A stretch of 64,000 nucleotides of DNA from contig JAINUG010000165.1 of the NCBI GenBank assembly GCA_029706075.1, forward strand, positions 658,506 to 722,505. Reading direction: 5' to 3'. Each line of letters begins with the position of its first letter. Position 1 is the stretch's first letter. Below, piece after piece: positions 11,418-23,600 of this stretch. The translations under genes and the position numbers were made by a program. The notes under the pieces are model-generated. The model was given only the letters and a program-made list of their open reading frames with translations, did not search any database and was not told where the DNA came from. Source of the stretch: Aldrovandia affinis (lineage: Eukaryota; Chordata; Actinopteri; Notacanthiformes; Halosauridae).

Positions 11418-12835
11418 TGCAGGGGGTCTATACAATCCAACAATGTTAAATTAAATTTATAGAGACAGGGTATACACAACATACACATACAATAAACATA
11501 AGGGTTTATTTGACAGGAACAGTATACAATTTTCAACATGCTTGTTACAGTATCCACTATTTTGGACCAAATAAAATAAATAAATAACACCATTTTGACA
11601 TGCATGTTTAAGAACACAACATTCAAACTAATAGTTTTTGTTATTACAAATACTGACTAGTTATTTAGTAAAAACAAATCAAATATCAGCATTAAACCTG
11701 TGATGGATGGATAAGAATAACCTTTATTTTACTCATTACACCATACAAATAGAAATAATATTTCAGAACTTTAAGTAAATAATAACCTTTATGTAAAAGT
11801 CATAAAAATAAGTAAAAAAACTAAAATGTATATATATATATTTTCAATTTAATTAATGACATTTTACTTTCGGAAACACATCCTTGGTAATATTAATTCA
11901 TTGAAAGTACATATTTATATTGAACGATATACTTGTCTGACATTAAGAACATGAGAATACATAATGACGAGAAAGGGCCATTCGGCCCATCTAGGCTCAT
12001 CATGATCCACAGTATAACACCTTTTAGACATGCTTCCACATAGTAGTGTGTTAAACAACCCACTGTATTGCAGGCTGCTGTGGGTGTTGGATAAAGTTGG
12101 ATAAATGTATTACAATTAATTTTTTAAAATAGTTTCCCCCCCCCCCAACACATTACCAGCCTTATCAAATTATCACAGGGGGAAAGAAACCTGAAAACAA
12201 CACAGAATATGGTAACTGAATATTGTGTTGCGTTTACCATTAAATGATCATTTTCCCATTGCTTCTGCTAAAGTTAACTATGGGTTACAGCAGCAGGAAG
12301 TATCTGGTTAGTCGCTAACTAACAAACTAACAAGCAACAGATTGAAGTCAGATGATGCACTGGGCATAAATAGTACTTAACTGAAAATTGTGTTGGTCAT
12401 TAAACGTGCAATTTTCCCATCACTTCTGCGAACGTTACTGGAATCTGTTGGTACACTTTTACCAGCATTGCCTACATTGACAATTCACAAAATTATATCA
12501 TGTGGTGGAGTTATTGTGCAGTAATTGAATGATGGCTTCACCGATGGCAGGGGATCTCTAGACTGCAGTTGGTGTGACCGTAGGGTCTGGCAAGAGGAAT
12601 TTTATTCACACACAACACACATGACACAGCTGTTCAATCGCTGTTCACACTGTACTGCCTGTGTTCAACATTTTTAATACTGCCAAATATATAATTTAAG
12701 ACAATTCAATACATATTTGGGTCAAGAAATGAAGCAAAAAAATTAAGATTCTTTAAGGAGTCTGCCTGTGCCTGAATAAACCTGAATGAATTCTCCACTG
12801 CCCGCTTAAACTGAATCTTAATTAAAACACTTCCT
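11418..12835 (-). other. 3' flank of zinc-finger gene A
   Basis: The stretch is paralogous to 16351-17378, 26530-27163, 30701-32196, 36231-37659 and, inverted, 45243-46810. A minus-strand AATAAA at 12601-12606, about 230 bases after the stop, is conserved in C, D and E and is a likely polyadenylation signal. Bases 11946-12003 are a short CR1 3'-end insertion (gggccattcggcccatctag). The same insertion is in D, only its edge is in B, and it is absent from C, E and the 16.4-kb stump. Confidence 0.7.
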
Positions 12836-14275
12836 TCACCTCATACATTTGTAGGGCTTATCACCTGCTTGAATTGTCAGGTGGTTCTTTAAATGACTGT
12901 TTTGGCTAAAACATTTTCCACACTGAGTACATTTGAAGGGCTTTTCACCTGTATGAATTCTCAGGTGGCGCTTTAAATGACCTGCATGGTTAAAACACTT
13001 CCCACACTGAGTACATGTGTAAGGTTTTTCACCTGTATGAACTTTCAAGTGGTTATTTAAATTAGACTTCTGATTAAAACACTTCCCACACTCAGTACAT
13101 TTGTAGGGCCTTTCACCTGTATGAATTCTCAGATGGTACTTTAAATGACCTGCTTGATTAAAACTCTTCCCACACTGAGTACATGTGTAAGGTTTTTCAC
13201 CTGTATGAACTTTCAAGTGGTTATTTAAATTAGACTTCTGATTAAAACACTTCCCACACTCAGTACATTTGTAGGGCCTTTCACCTGTATGAATTCTCAG
13301 ATGGTACTTTAAATGACCTGCTTGATTAAAACTCTTCCCACACTGAGTACATGTGTAAGGTTTTTCACCTGTATGAACTTTCAAGTGGTTATTTAAATTA
13401 GACTTCTGATTAAAACACTTCCCACACTCAGTACATTTGTAGGGCCTTTCACCTGTATGAATTCTCAGATGGTACTTTAAACTACCTGCTTGGATGAAAC
13501 ACTTCCCACACTGTGTATATATGTAAGGTTTTTCACCTGTATGAATTCTCAGGTGGTACTTTAAATGACCTGCTTGGAGAAAACACTTCCCACAATGTGT
13601 ACATTTGTAGAGCTTTCCACCTGTATGGCTCCTCAGGTGGTGCCTTAAAGTACTGTCTTGGTTAAAACACTTCCCACACTCAGTACATTTGTAGGGCTTT
13701 TCACCTGTATGAATTCTCAGGTGGCGCTTTAAATGACCTGCTTGGTTGAAACACTTCCCACACTCAGTACATTTGTAGAGCTTTTCACCTGTATGGCTTC
13801 TCAGGTGGTTCCTTAAATTACTGTCTTGGCTAAAACACTTCCCACACTGTGTGCATTTGAAAAGCTTTTCACCTGTACGAATGATCTCTTGGTCTTTTAA
13901 ATTAAATTGCTCATTGATATTCATGAGGTCACTCACTAAACTTTCACTGGATTCACACATCACTTGATCAGATATTATAGTGATACATTTAATATCCTGC
14001 AAATCACTGTCCTGTTCAGTCTTAAGGTAGCCTCCATCATCAGTCTCTGTTTTGATCTGGTCAGGATGGAGGTGGGGTACATATCCCAGCTCTGTGCTGT
14101 CGAAGCTCTCCGTCTTAATAAGATCCCCAGTGTGGGTGGAGCCCAGATCAGTTTCTGTTTTTATCAGTGACGTGTGTGTGTGGTGTAGATCACTGACCCC
14201 GCTGTGTGCTGTAACATACTCTGGCTCCAGTGTGTGGAGTCCTGGTGCAGCACACTCGGTCTCTGACTCTGCCAT
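12836..14275 (-). CDS. C2H2 zinc-finger protein A, 12 fingers
   Basis: The predicted protein is 479 residues and intact. The start is the Met of MAESETE at 14275, conserved in all four N-termini. The frame is open a further stretch upstream to a splice acceptor (TTTCTCTGCAG) near 14414, so a start in an upstream exon is possible. Residues 1-140 are acidic and hold four I/L-K-T-E motifs (Lys39, 54, 75, 85), the SUMO-acceptor consensus. Twelve 28-residue fingers follow with TGEK linkers and the CxxCGKCF core. Such proteins bind DNA in the nucleus through a recognition helix per finger, and SUMO-modified N-termini often recruit repressors (family knowledge). Finger 5 has lost its first Cys (YIYTQC), and the last finger has Gln in place of the second His. 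Fingers 6-11 begin with three near-identical two-finger blocks (helices QKSNLNN and QAGHLKY/R). It is the likely host gene of unit A; the target is unknown. Confidence 0.8.
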   Translation of the reverse strand: MAESETECAAPGLHTLEPEYVTAHSGVSDLHHTHTSLIKTETDLGSTHTGDLIKTESFDSTELGYVPHLHPDQIKTETDDGGYLKTEQDSDLQDIKCITIISDQVMCESSESLVSDLMNINEQFNLKDQEIIRTGEKLFKCTQCGKCFSQDSNLRNHLRSHTGEKLYKCTECGKCFNQAGHLKRHLRIHTGEKPYKCTECGKCFNQDSTLRHHLRSHTGGKLYKCTHCGKCFLQAGHLKYHLRIHTGEKPYIYTQCGKCFIQAGSLKYHLRIHTGERPYKCTECGKCFNQKSNLNNHLKVHTGEKPYTCTQCGKSFNQAGHLKYHLRIHTGERPYKCTECGKCFNQKSNLNNHLKVHTGEKPYTCTQCGKSFNQAGHLKYHLRIHTGERPYKCTECGKCFNQKSNLNNHLKVHTGEKPYTCTQCGKCFNHAGHLKRHLRIHTGEKPFKCTQCGKCFSQNSHLKNHLTIQAGDKPYKCMR

Positions 14276-14560
14276 GTGGACAAACTCCAGTCCACTGAGT
14301 TCCTCTTCTTTTTGTCTGATCCTGTGCTGCTCAGTGAGCTCTGATAGTGTTGTCTCAGACAGACTCCTGCCTGCAACACACTGCTGCTCAAAGCTGTGCA
14401 GAAGTGCAGCTCCTGCAGAGAAACGGGGGTAGGGATTTAGCCTCAATCAAACTGGTCCTACTGCATCAGAGGAGAGAAGTGTGTTGGCACACACATGCAT
14501 CAATGCTATAAACCTGCATTAACTGATATAACATCACTTCCCATAGTAGATGTCAGTGGG

Positions 14561-14710
14561 AAGTTCTCTGTGGCTCAGTTGGTAGAGCACAGCGTTGGCA
14601 ACGCTTAGGTTGTGGGTTCAATCCCCACTGGGGCCACATATACTGAAAATGTATGCATTCACTACTGTAAGTCGCTTTGGATAAAAGCGTCTGCTAAATG
14701 GCGTATATTA
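14561..14710 (+). mobile_element. tRNA-derived SINE in 5' flank of gene A
   Basis: The head has A-box (tggctcagttggtagagc) and B-box (gggttcaatcccc) sequence of an RNA polymerase III promoter, resembling a tRNA-Ala. The tail is the L2-type end (gtcgctttggataaaagcg). It is flanked by tcagtgg at 14553-14559 and 14711-14717. Gene D, at about 41590-41610, carries the empty site. Confidence 0.85.
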
Positions 14711-16350
14711 TCAGTGGTAACTGGCCATTATTTTTCAGATTTCAATGGGCAAATTGGGCTTTATTCAAAGAAACAAAGAAATTAGCATTTATAAATTACT
14801 TCAAGTTAATGATTAAAAGAGTTTAGCATGAGCCTGAGTTTAGCATAATTATCCATTAATGTCATGTGAGCTATCATATGAAAGCTCACATGGCATTGAT
14901 GGATAATTATACTGTATGTAGTCTCACTTATTTGTTTCCATCAGTCTTTACGATAGGAGCTAGCAAAACATGCAAGGGTAGCGATATAAAATGTCGGTTT
15001 TCTTTTTATATTTCAGTTATCGGTTTGTCAGGGTCATAGCAAAAACATTGTCACAATGTCAAAAAACAAGCATCGGTTGCATTACATTAAGTCCTTATAG
15101 GCCAAGGCTAATTTACCAAATATGACCCCAATAACCTACTAAACGAAAAGTATGCATCAAAAAATAAAAGCAAAAAATACAAGAGACTAGGGTTGCAACG
15201 GTACAGGACTTTAGGTTCGGTACTCCCTGTGAACTGGACGAATGCAATCTTGCTTTAACGCACGTGCGGAGCTTTTTTTGTGTGCGGTTGCGGACATTTT
15301 TTTTAAATTTAAGGAAGAAAGTTATGTCTTACTTTGTTCAGTAAATTAAGGCCAATTAGCCACTGTCTACAAACTGCTTATATTTTGCATTTATTTCCAC
15401 CCCCACTGTACCGAAAACGTGCCGAACCCTGACTTCAAAACCAAGGTACGTACCGAACCGTAATTTTTATGAACCGTTACAAACCGGATCTGATGTTATT
15501 TTACACACTATGAGTTCTGTCAACAATGTTTACGGCATTGTTCCAAGTATCAAACCAAACATCCGCTTCCAAAACTCTAGAATAAATTGAAGGAAACAGA
15601 AAATGAAATATAACTCAGTGACATTTTGCAGTGTGCGTAGTGATTTATAACTGACGAGTCAAATCTGATATTCTGTGCATATATAAACTTTGCTTGCAGA
15701 TATGCAAAAACAAAGCACGATTATCAACCAAGCAGAATTAAGTATGTAGCCTATCTAAACTACAACTGGACAACATGTGGAAGAGCGGCACTAGAGAGTT
15801 ATGAAGACCGAACCGCATTTGCTGACATCTGGCAGACGCTAAAACTGAACTAAACACAACATCGCCTGGATTTGTACATCAGGCCCTGTCGGAGAGACAT
15901 ACGTTACCGGAGTGTCTAACTAGTGCGAAAGAAAACTAGCTACCATTGATTGGTAATAATTTTAATTAAATAAAACACATAGCCTACCGTATTGGCTCAG
16001 ATTGTGTTTATCTCTCTCGGTTTGATCGTCCAATGATTTTCCTCGCACCTTCAGTGCATCTTGATGCAAACTTTTTTCTCTACAATTTATTCACAACAAT
16101 ACACTGGGAAAACGGAAACTGAAGTCAAGCAACTTCCGGAACGAAACTTGATTTCAAAGCCATTCATCCAATGGGACGCGATCTTTCCTTCATCACAAAA
16201 TTCTCAAAAACGCTTGAGAGCTCCTCTTTGATTTATTAGTTGTTAACCAACCACATGTATTAAGATATCTAGCTATTGCCGTAAAAGTATAACGCTTAAA
16301 ATAATATTCAACTACAACTCCCACGAGAGGGCAACATTTCATAGTTTAAT
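14711..16350 (-). promoter_or_regulatory. 5' region and probable noncoding first exon of gene A
   Basis: The whole block recurs in B and C, and in diverged form in D (inverted) and at 60.96-61.31 kb. A minus-strand 5' splice site (CCAATACG|GTAGG, about 15988) matches donors at the same place in the other copies and would end a first exon. Short ATG frames in that exon stop at once, so I infer it is noncoding. The intron would run to the acceptor near 14414 and would contain the SINE. The palindrome-type repeat lies at about 15500-15660. Confidence 0.5.
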
Positions 16351-17378
16351 TTAATAATGTTAAATTACATTTGTGGAGATAGGTTATACGCATAACATAC
16401 ACATACAATAAACATAAGGGTTTATTTGGCAGGGACAGGATACAATTTTCAACATGCTTGTTACAGTATCCACTATTTTGGACCAAATAAAAATAATAAC
16501 AATACCATTTTGACATGCATGGTTAAGAACACAACATTCAAACTAATAGTTTGTGTCATTACAGATACTGATTAGTTATTCAGTAAAAACAAATTAAATA
16601 TCAGCATTAAACTTGTGATAGATGGAAAAGAATAACCTCTATTTTACTCATTACACCATACAAATAGAAAAAATATTTCGGAACTTTAAGGAAATAATAA
16701 CCTTTATGTAAAAGTCATAAAAATAATGGAATTTTTATTTATTTAATTTAATTAATGACATTTTACTTTCGGAAACACATCGTTGGTAATATTAATTCAT
16801 TGAAAGTACATATTTAAATTGAACGATATACTTGTCTGACATTAGATCCACAGTATTCATGGAAGTAGTCATGCTTCCATATAGTAGTGTGTTAAACAAC
16901 CAATTGTATTGCAGGCTGCTGTGGGTGTTGGATAAAGTTTTACAATACTCATTTTATAGAGGTGGGGGGCTTCAGCCAGAGACTGGTCATTTTAGGGGCC
17001 CTTGAGATTAACACGTTTGGGAACAACTGCTGTAGAATTACTTTATTTATTTTTTTAATAGTTTTTTCCCCCCAACAACACATTACCATCCTCAAATTAC
17101 CACAGGGGGAAAGAAACCTGAAAACAACACAGAATATGGTAACTGAATATTGTGTAGCGTTTACCATTAAATTATCATTTTCCCATTGTTTCTGCTAAAG
17201 TTGACTATGGCTTACAGCAGCAGGAAGTATCTGGGTAGTCGCTAGCTAACAAACTAACAAGCAACAGATTGAAGTCAGATGATGCAGTGGGTATAAATAG
17301 TACTTACTGAAATTTACCAGAAGATTGTGTTGTGTTTGTCATTAAATGTGCATCACTTCTGCGAACGTTACTGGAATC
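16351..17378 (-). pseudogene. Stump of a zinc-finger unit (3' flank only)
   Basis: This is the 3' flank sequence of the zinc-finger units, following head to tail on unit A, but the finger exon is missing. The paralogy stops exactly at the end of hAT copy 2 (17379). The flank here lacks the CR1 tail insertion, as in C and E. Confidence 0.75.
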
Positions 17379-19055
17379 CAGTGGTGGGCCGTCAGGGCCT
17401 GCAAGGCCTTCTCTGCTAGCCTAAAAAATATCTGAATCACAGACTGATGTTAATTATATTTTGTCCATGAATACTTATTAAATAATTCCAAATGGTCTGT
17501 CCGCTTTCTTTCATAGCTTTTCCCCTGGCTGGTTGCGCTGCTTCCAGACGTGTATTTTCATATTAAAGCATTTAACCAATCACATTTCAGCCATCATTTG
17601 TTGCCACGGTCAAAGAAATCTGCCTGGAGGCCTTCACAATCAATTCTGAAGGCCCTGTAGCATAAAATAAGTGTTGATCAAACTGTTGCTTCAACCAATC
17701 AAATTTTGAGTTGGAGACACCAAGGCCGGCGGCACGGTGGTGCAGTGGATAGCGCTGTCGCCTCACAGCAAGAAGGTCTCGGGTTCGAATCCAGGCCGGG
17801 GCCTTTCTGTGCGGAGTTTGCATGTTCTCCCCGTGTCCGCGTGGGTTTCCTCCGGGTACTCCGGTTTCTTCCCACAGTCCAAAGACATGCACGTTAGGCT
17901 AATTGGAGAGTCTAAATTGCCCGTAGGTATGAGTGTGTGAGTGAATGGTGTGTGTGCCCTGCGATGGATTGGCAACCTGTCCAGGGTGTATTCCTGCCTC
18001 TCGCCCGGAACGCATGCTGGGATAGGCTCCAGCCCCCCCCCCGCGACCCTGACCAGGAATAAGCGGCTTAGATAATGGATGGATGGATGGACACCAAGGC
18101 CTTCTAGAACGCCTAGGTACGTCAGCGTATTCACACCCTTTGATTGGATAGTCAGAGAGTGTCTGACTATGATGTAATGTGATTGGTTAAATGCTTTAAT
18201 ATGAAAATACATGTCTGGCAGCAGCGCAGCCAGGGGAAAAGCTATGAAAGGAAGCGGACAGACCATTTGGAATTATTTAATAAGTATTCATGGACAAAAT
18301 ATAATTAACATCAGTCTGTGATTCAGACATTTGAGCGGACATTTTCAGCCCTAAAGCGAATTAAAACTTATTCCAGAAATACGACAAGGGACTTCTTGAT
18401 GGAACTGAAACACACGGATAATCTGTACGACAGAGTAATTGAACTCTTTTTGAGGAAAGAAAGGAGGATGGATTTTGTGTACAAATAATAAGGATTTTTG
18501 GTGAGTAAAATGTTTCTATTTTCCTAAATAATATTGCAATTTTATGAGGTTATTATTGATGTTTTTGTATGTGTGTCGCAGCTGTAGCACCCCGTGTTAT
18601 GTTCTGAGTGTCGGTTCTGTTGGTTTTTGTACTTTTTATCAGTCCTGATTCGTTATTCTTTATTCTGTTTTGCATTTTCATCGTTCTGGTCCCTGTCTGT
18701 CTTTGTTCCGTTTATTTAGAGATCCACTCTTGTCATGCACTTCGGGAAGTTAAACATTTCGGGTTTTTTCCGTCTTCGCTTATTATCTCGTTTTCTTCCT
18801 TCTTACTTTCTAGATTGCACTTTGTATATATTAGTTAGTTATATAGTACTAACCAACTAATCTACTAACATTAGGGATTTAGATTTAGTAACACTACTAA
18901 TTACTAATTATCTCACGCTTCTGACTATCGCTGTCTTTCTCGCTTATTATTATTATTATTTCCCCCGGTCCGCGAAATAAATTGTCTCAGCTTTCTCTCG
19001 CGTGTACCCCCCCCCCCACTGAAGGCCTAGGTGTGAAATGCAGGGCCCGCCACTG
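17379..19055 (+). mobile_element. hAT DNA transposon, copy 2, no target duplication
   Basis: The ends are CAGTGGTGGGCCGT and the inverse of CAGTGGCGGGCCCT, in the opposite orientation to copy 1. The flanking octamers differ (ctggaatc and ggttcaaa), unlike copies 1 and 3. The left flank is zinc-finger 3' flank and the right flank is the LTR-type repeat, so the element probably sits on a recombination junction. The transposase remnant at 18320-18490 has an internal deletion. A SINE is nested at 17728-18089. A pyrimidine/C-rich run lies at about 19000-19020. Confidence 0.8.
17728..18089 (+). mobile_element. tRNA-type SINE with ATGG tail nested in hAT copy 2
   Basis: It starts ggcggcacggtggtgcagtg, has an A-box-like element and a B box (gggttcgaatcc), and carries the widespread fish motif of gtttgcatgttctccccgtg and gtccaaagacatgcacg. 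It ends in (ATGG)n. A 12-bp duplication gacaccaaggcc flanks it (17716-17727, 18090-18101). The body matches the 3' sequence associated with fish RTE/Expander-type LINEs as I remember it; that family name is tentative. Confidence 0.8.
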
Positions 19056-19375
19056 GGTTCAAACATACACTTTACAAAGACGGGCACAACATAACTGACT
19101 AGACGATATGTACATCAAAAGGACAGGACTGGAAATGCATATAAGCTTAAATCAGGAAAAGGGAAACCCAATGTAAAAATAAACCTGAAAGAAAAACAAA
19201 AAGGACTTTGTGTTCGGGGGTTGGCTGCCCAGAGCGCGCCTCCTCTGGGGGGTGAGCTATATAATGTGGTGAGCATGCGTGGTGAGGTGCAACAAGAAGA
19301 CAAATGGAGTCAGGCAGCAATTTCAATGTGGCTACGTGCTTCATATACCGCTAAGCCCCATAGCCACTTTATTAT
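19056..19375 (-). repeat. LTR-type repeat, part 1 (split by the LINE)
   Basis: This is the reverse complement of about 58870-59190. Together with 23892-24230 it forms one copy of the 58.48-59.19 kb repeat, cut by the LINE at 19376-23891. The empty site in the 58.9-kb copy reads cactttattataaaaaggtg (inverse strand). Confidence 0.75.
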
Positions 19376-19394
19376 TGTCCTGTTCGCATTGTGA

Positions 19395-20629
19395 ATGGCG
19401 GCCGGCGTAGCAGCACGGCATGCTGCCGGAGAGTTTTCTCGTGAATTCACGCGTATTAAACCGGAGATTTACCAAACCAAAGACGGTAAAGTCATAGTCG
19501 AGGATGAATTGTTGAATTTCCTTGTGATTAAAATGCGAACTCTGAGCCATGATGATGTGTCGATAGTCACAAGTAGTTTCAGCTCTGAACGGATTGAGTC
19601 GTCGAAGGCGGTCTTGTCAGAACTCCTTCCACACAACAAACGCTGGATAGCCCACAGAGGGCAAAAGAAGGACATTAACAATGTAAAATTGTGTCTGCAA
19701 GTGCTCAATGAGAGCGGTGAAGAAATTCCAAGATTTGTGTCGCATTTCCTGGATGAATTACCTTCCGTCTCATTTAACCACATAGATGTATCAGTACTTC
19801 TCGGGAAAATGCAGCAAATTAATGCTGATATTGAGTACCTAAAGAGAACCACCGACACTCAGACAACCGCCTGTGAAACTTTGCGGGTGGTTTCTGCTAC
19901 CCTCAACAACCGTCTGACTGCTGTGGAGAAGCCCCGAGGCCAGGGCGCTACTTCCTCGGCTGCCTCTCTCTCTGCTGCGGAGATACAACCTGGCCCTGTG
20001 CCTGGTTCTTCCTCGGCTGTGGTGGAAAGGCCGCTGGGCCCTGGTGAGACCGAAGACATTCAACCAGCTCAGCCGGATGACTCAGCCCAGGGACGAACGC
20101 AGTCCCCCGCGTGGAGCAAGGTGGTGAGGGAGGGTCGCCGACAGAAGCAAGTACCTGAGAACTCTGATCAACAGCGCCATATACCTCGCACTGTAAAAAC
20201 TCTAGCGAGGCACGAGAGAAAGAAGACCGGCATAATTGGAACTGGTGTGGTTAGCAATATACTGGCTGTCAAAACCAAGATGGTGAGTGTATTTGCTACA
20301 AAGTTTGATCTCAACGTGGATGCCGACACTCTCAGTGACTACTTAAAAGAGAAGCTGGGCCGGGAGGTGAAATGTCGAAAATCGAGACGGCACAGAGCAG
20401 ATTCAGCTCCTTCTGTGTCACCGCTGAATGCAACGACGTGGCGGAGATGTATGATCCGCAGCTCTGGCCCGCTGGGTCCTTTGTCCGATGCTTCTACGAG
20501 CCTCGCCGCCCAGAGGAGCGGTCGGAGGCCCGTCCGGACCAGAGGGAACCCCTCGCCCTCAGGAAACTGGGCTGCTGCCCGGTGGTGATACCGGGGTGCC
20601 TGTCGTTTCCGCTGGAATGGCCGGGATGA
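19395..20629 (+). pseudogene. LINE ORF1 protein, frameshifted
   Basis: The frame opens at ATG 19395, 19 bases after the element's 5' end. It reads about 325 residues before a single-base shift near 20370 moves the true reading to another frame, which continues (KIETAQSRFSSFCVTAEC, LWPAGSFVRCFYEPR) to a stop at 20629. Visible parts are an N-terminal helical region, a central Pro/Ser-rich linker and a C-terminal RNA-binding-like domain (FATKFDLNVDADTLSDYL). ORF1 proteins coat the element RNA. ORF2 starts 37 bases downstream, as usual for this layout. Confidence 0.7.
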
Positions 20630-20666
20630 CGGCCAGCTGCCCCGCAGTGAGCGACCAGGACTAATA

Positions 20667-23600
20667 ATGCGGGTCGTTTCCTACAACACTCGCGGTTTGC
20701 GAGTAGGACACACTGCCACTGATAGATCAAGACGTTTGGTGGTGGACACACTGCTTGATGAGTGTGACATTTTGTGCCTTCAAGAAACCTGGTTGGCTAA
20801 ACAAGATTTGGACAAGCTGAACACTCTACACAAGAACTTCCATGGTGCTGGAGAGTCCACCACCGATCTCAGCACAAGATTGATTCAAGGTAGGATAGCT
20901 GGTGGTGTAGCTATACTGTGGAACATCAAACACGACCCACTGGTAAAGGTGGTGCGTCTAAATGTTGACTGGGCCATTGGGCTACAGTTTAATTATAATG
21001 AAAAGAAATTTACTATTTTAAATGTTTACACTCCCTATGAATCGTATGAGCATGAGGATGAATTTCTGAATAGGCTAGCTTTTATTCAGTCCTTCATTGA
21101 GGACAATAGCTCGTCTTGTGTCTATATCTTGGGTGATTTTAATGCTGACATGTCAGATAGAAATCCTTATTTGCAAAACACCTACAGCAGTTTTGTATTG
21201 ATACCAAATTAATTATATCTAGTAAAGCTCTGTTGCCTGATACAAGTTTTACCTATGTTAGTGAAGTGTGGCACACTACGTCCTGGCTAGACCACATTGT
21301 GACCACAGCTGATGCTCATGCCTCTCTGGAAAGTGTAGAAATATGTTATGAACTTGCCACCACTGATCACATACCTATTGCCTTTCTATTGAATATTGAG
21401 AATGTCCCCCTGCTGGCCAACAATAGTAATGCTGCTCCCTCAAGTAAAATTGACTGGACAAAATTGAGCAAAGAGGATATGGATGGGTACTCTATGCTAA
21501 CTGACAGCTCTCTAAATAATATTAAACTGCCTAAAGAGGCCTTAATCTGCTCAGATATGAATTGCAGGGATATGCATCATGCTGACAAACTCTGTGCCAT
21601 GTATGATGATATTGTGAAATGTCTTAATGCTTCCAGTGAACCTTTTTGTAAAGGAAAAAGTAAGGTACCTAAGATCAGACCTGTGTGGAATGAGGTTGTG
21701 GCTGAGCAACATGCTGCTGCTAGAGAGGCCTTTAGACTCTGGTCAGAGGCAGGCAGGCCTAGACAGGGGGTGTTGCTGGATAACAAAAAACTCACAAATG
21801 CTAGATTTAAATATGCACTTCGTTTTATTAAGAAAATGAAAACACAATGAGAGCAGACTCGCTTGCCAGAAAGCTACAGAATAACAATCTTACTGACTTC
21901 TGGAAAGAGGTCAAGGTCATGAATAACAATAAAACTCCCCTACCTTCTGACATTGAGGGTGTTAGTAGCCCAGAGAAAATAGCTGAGGTATGGCGCGAGC
22001 ACTACTGTAATCTTTTTAATTGTGTTAAAAGTAACGATGTTAGAATTGATCATGAACATACTGGCCTCTCTGCAGACATGATAGTTAGAGCAGCAGATAT
22101 TTATGATGCAATTAACATGTTGGATAATAACAAAGCCTGTGGTATGGATTGCATTACTGCAGAACATCTAAAATGTGCCAGCTATAGGCTCAGCTCTTTG
22201 CTAGCCATGTGCTTTACTGGGTTGTTGGTTCATGGTGCTCTACCTAACTCTTTTATGTCTGTACTGTTAGTGCCTGTGCTTAAAGACAAGGCTGGTAAAC
22301 TGAATAGTATAGACAATTATCGACCCATTGCACTAGCAAGTATCTTGTCTAAAGTACTGGAGAGAATCCTGTTAACAAAGCTAGAAATGTATATTCTTAC
22401 TTCTGACAATCAGTTTGGCTTAAAAAGGAAACATGGTACTGATCTTTGTATTTATGCTCTTAAAGAGATTGTGTCTAAATACACAAGTCTGAATTCATCT
22501 GTTTTTTTATGTTTTATTGATGCATCCAAGGCATTTGATAGAATCAGCCATGAAAAACTGTTTATAAAATTGCTAGATAGAGGTGTCCCTAAATTTTTAG
22601 TGAGAATTTTAGTGTTTTGGTATGCCCATCAAATGTTTCGGGTTAAATGGGACAATGTTGTATCTGCTCCATTCTATGTTAGTAATGGAGTTCGACAAGG
22701 AGGAATTTTATCTCCTTTCTTATTTAATGTTTATATGGATGACTTATCAATGCAGTTAAATGGGTCAAAAACAGGCTGTTTTGTGGGCAATTCTATGGTC
22801 AATCATCTTATGTATGCAGATGACCTGGTCCTGCTCAGTCCATATAGTGCTGGGATGCAACAGTTGCTGAAGGTGTGCTCTCAGTATGGCATAGATTATG
22901 ACATAAAGTATAATGCTAAGAAAAGCCACATAATGATAGTTAGAAGCAGTGGGGACAGGAAACTAACTTTTCCAACCTTTTATTTGTCTGACAGTCCTCT
23001 TGATGTGTGTGAGGAAATAAAATACCTAGGTCAGGGGTCGGCAACCTGCGGCTCCGGAGACGCATGCGGCTCTTTCAGCCTTATGTTGCGGCTCCGCGTG
23101 GCTTGGGAAAATAAATAATAAGTATCCAATTGAACCGGGCGCAAAATTGGGCGCAAATATTTTTGGCGTAGCACCCCCCCCCGACAGAAAATCCGAGGGG
23201 CGCAATAATTATTTTCGCGTTGCACCCCCCCCCCCCGTCGAGAAAATGGGGCGGCTCCCAGTGTTTTGTTTTCCGTGGAAACCGGGTCTAAATGGCTCTT
23301 TGAGTGTTAAAGGTTGCCGACCCCTGACCTAGGTCATGTCATATCTGATGACTGGATGGATGACAAATACATTCATCGCCAGCGTTGTTAAAATCTATTC
23401 TCAGGCTAATATGTTGTTATGGAAGTTTTCTATGTGCTCTGACTATGTACAGTAAAGTGTTCCCTGTTCAGAACCTATATCACACCGTTGTACACTGCTC
23501 AATTGTGGTCTAACTACAAGAAAATGAGTATGCAGAGGCTTAAAGTAGCCTACAATGATGCAATGAGGTTGCTGCTCCGTGTCCCTAGGTGGCACAGTGC

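Noticed and set aside
14052..14432. Long antisense ORF over the N-terminal exon, present opposite all four zinc-finger copies (also about 28380-28760, 34150-34539, 41708-42094)
   Set aside because: It recurs only because the sense exon is nearly identical in each copy. The translation is low-complexity Ser/Cys-rich and has no domain.
14561..14640. Possible tRNA-Ala gene
   Set aside because: The acceptor stem is poor, the sequence continues into an L2-type tail, and identical copies occur in B, C and at 63.1 kb. It is the head of a SINE.
17587..18266. ORFs of 63-167 residues on both strands in hAT copy 2
   Set aside because: They run across the nested SINE and noncoding hAT sequence, and have no recognisable domain.
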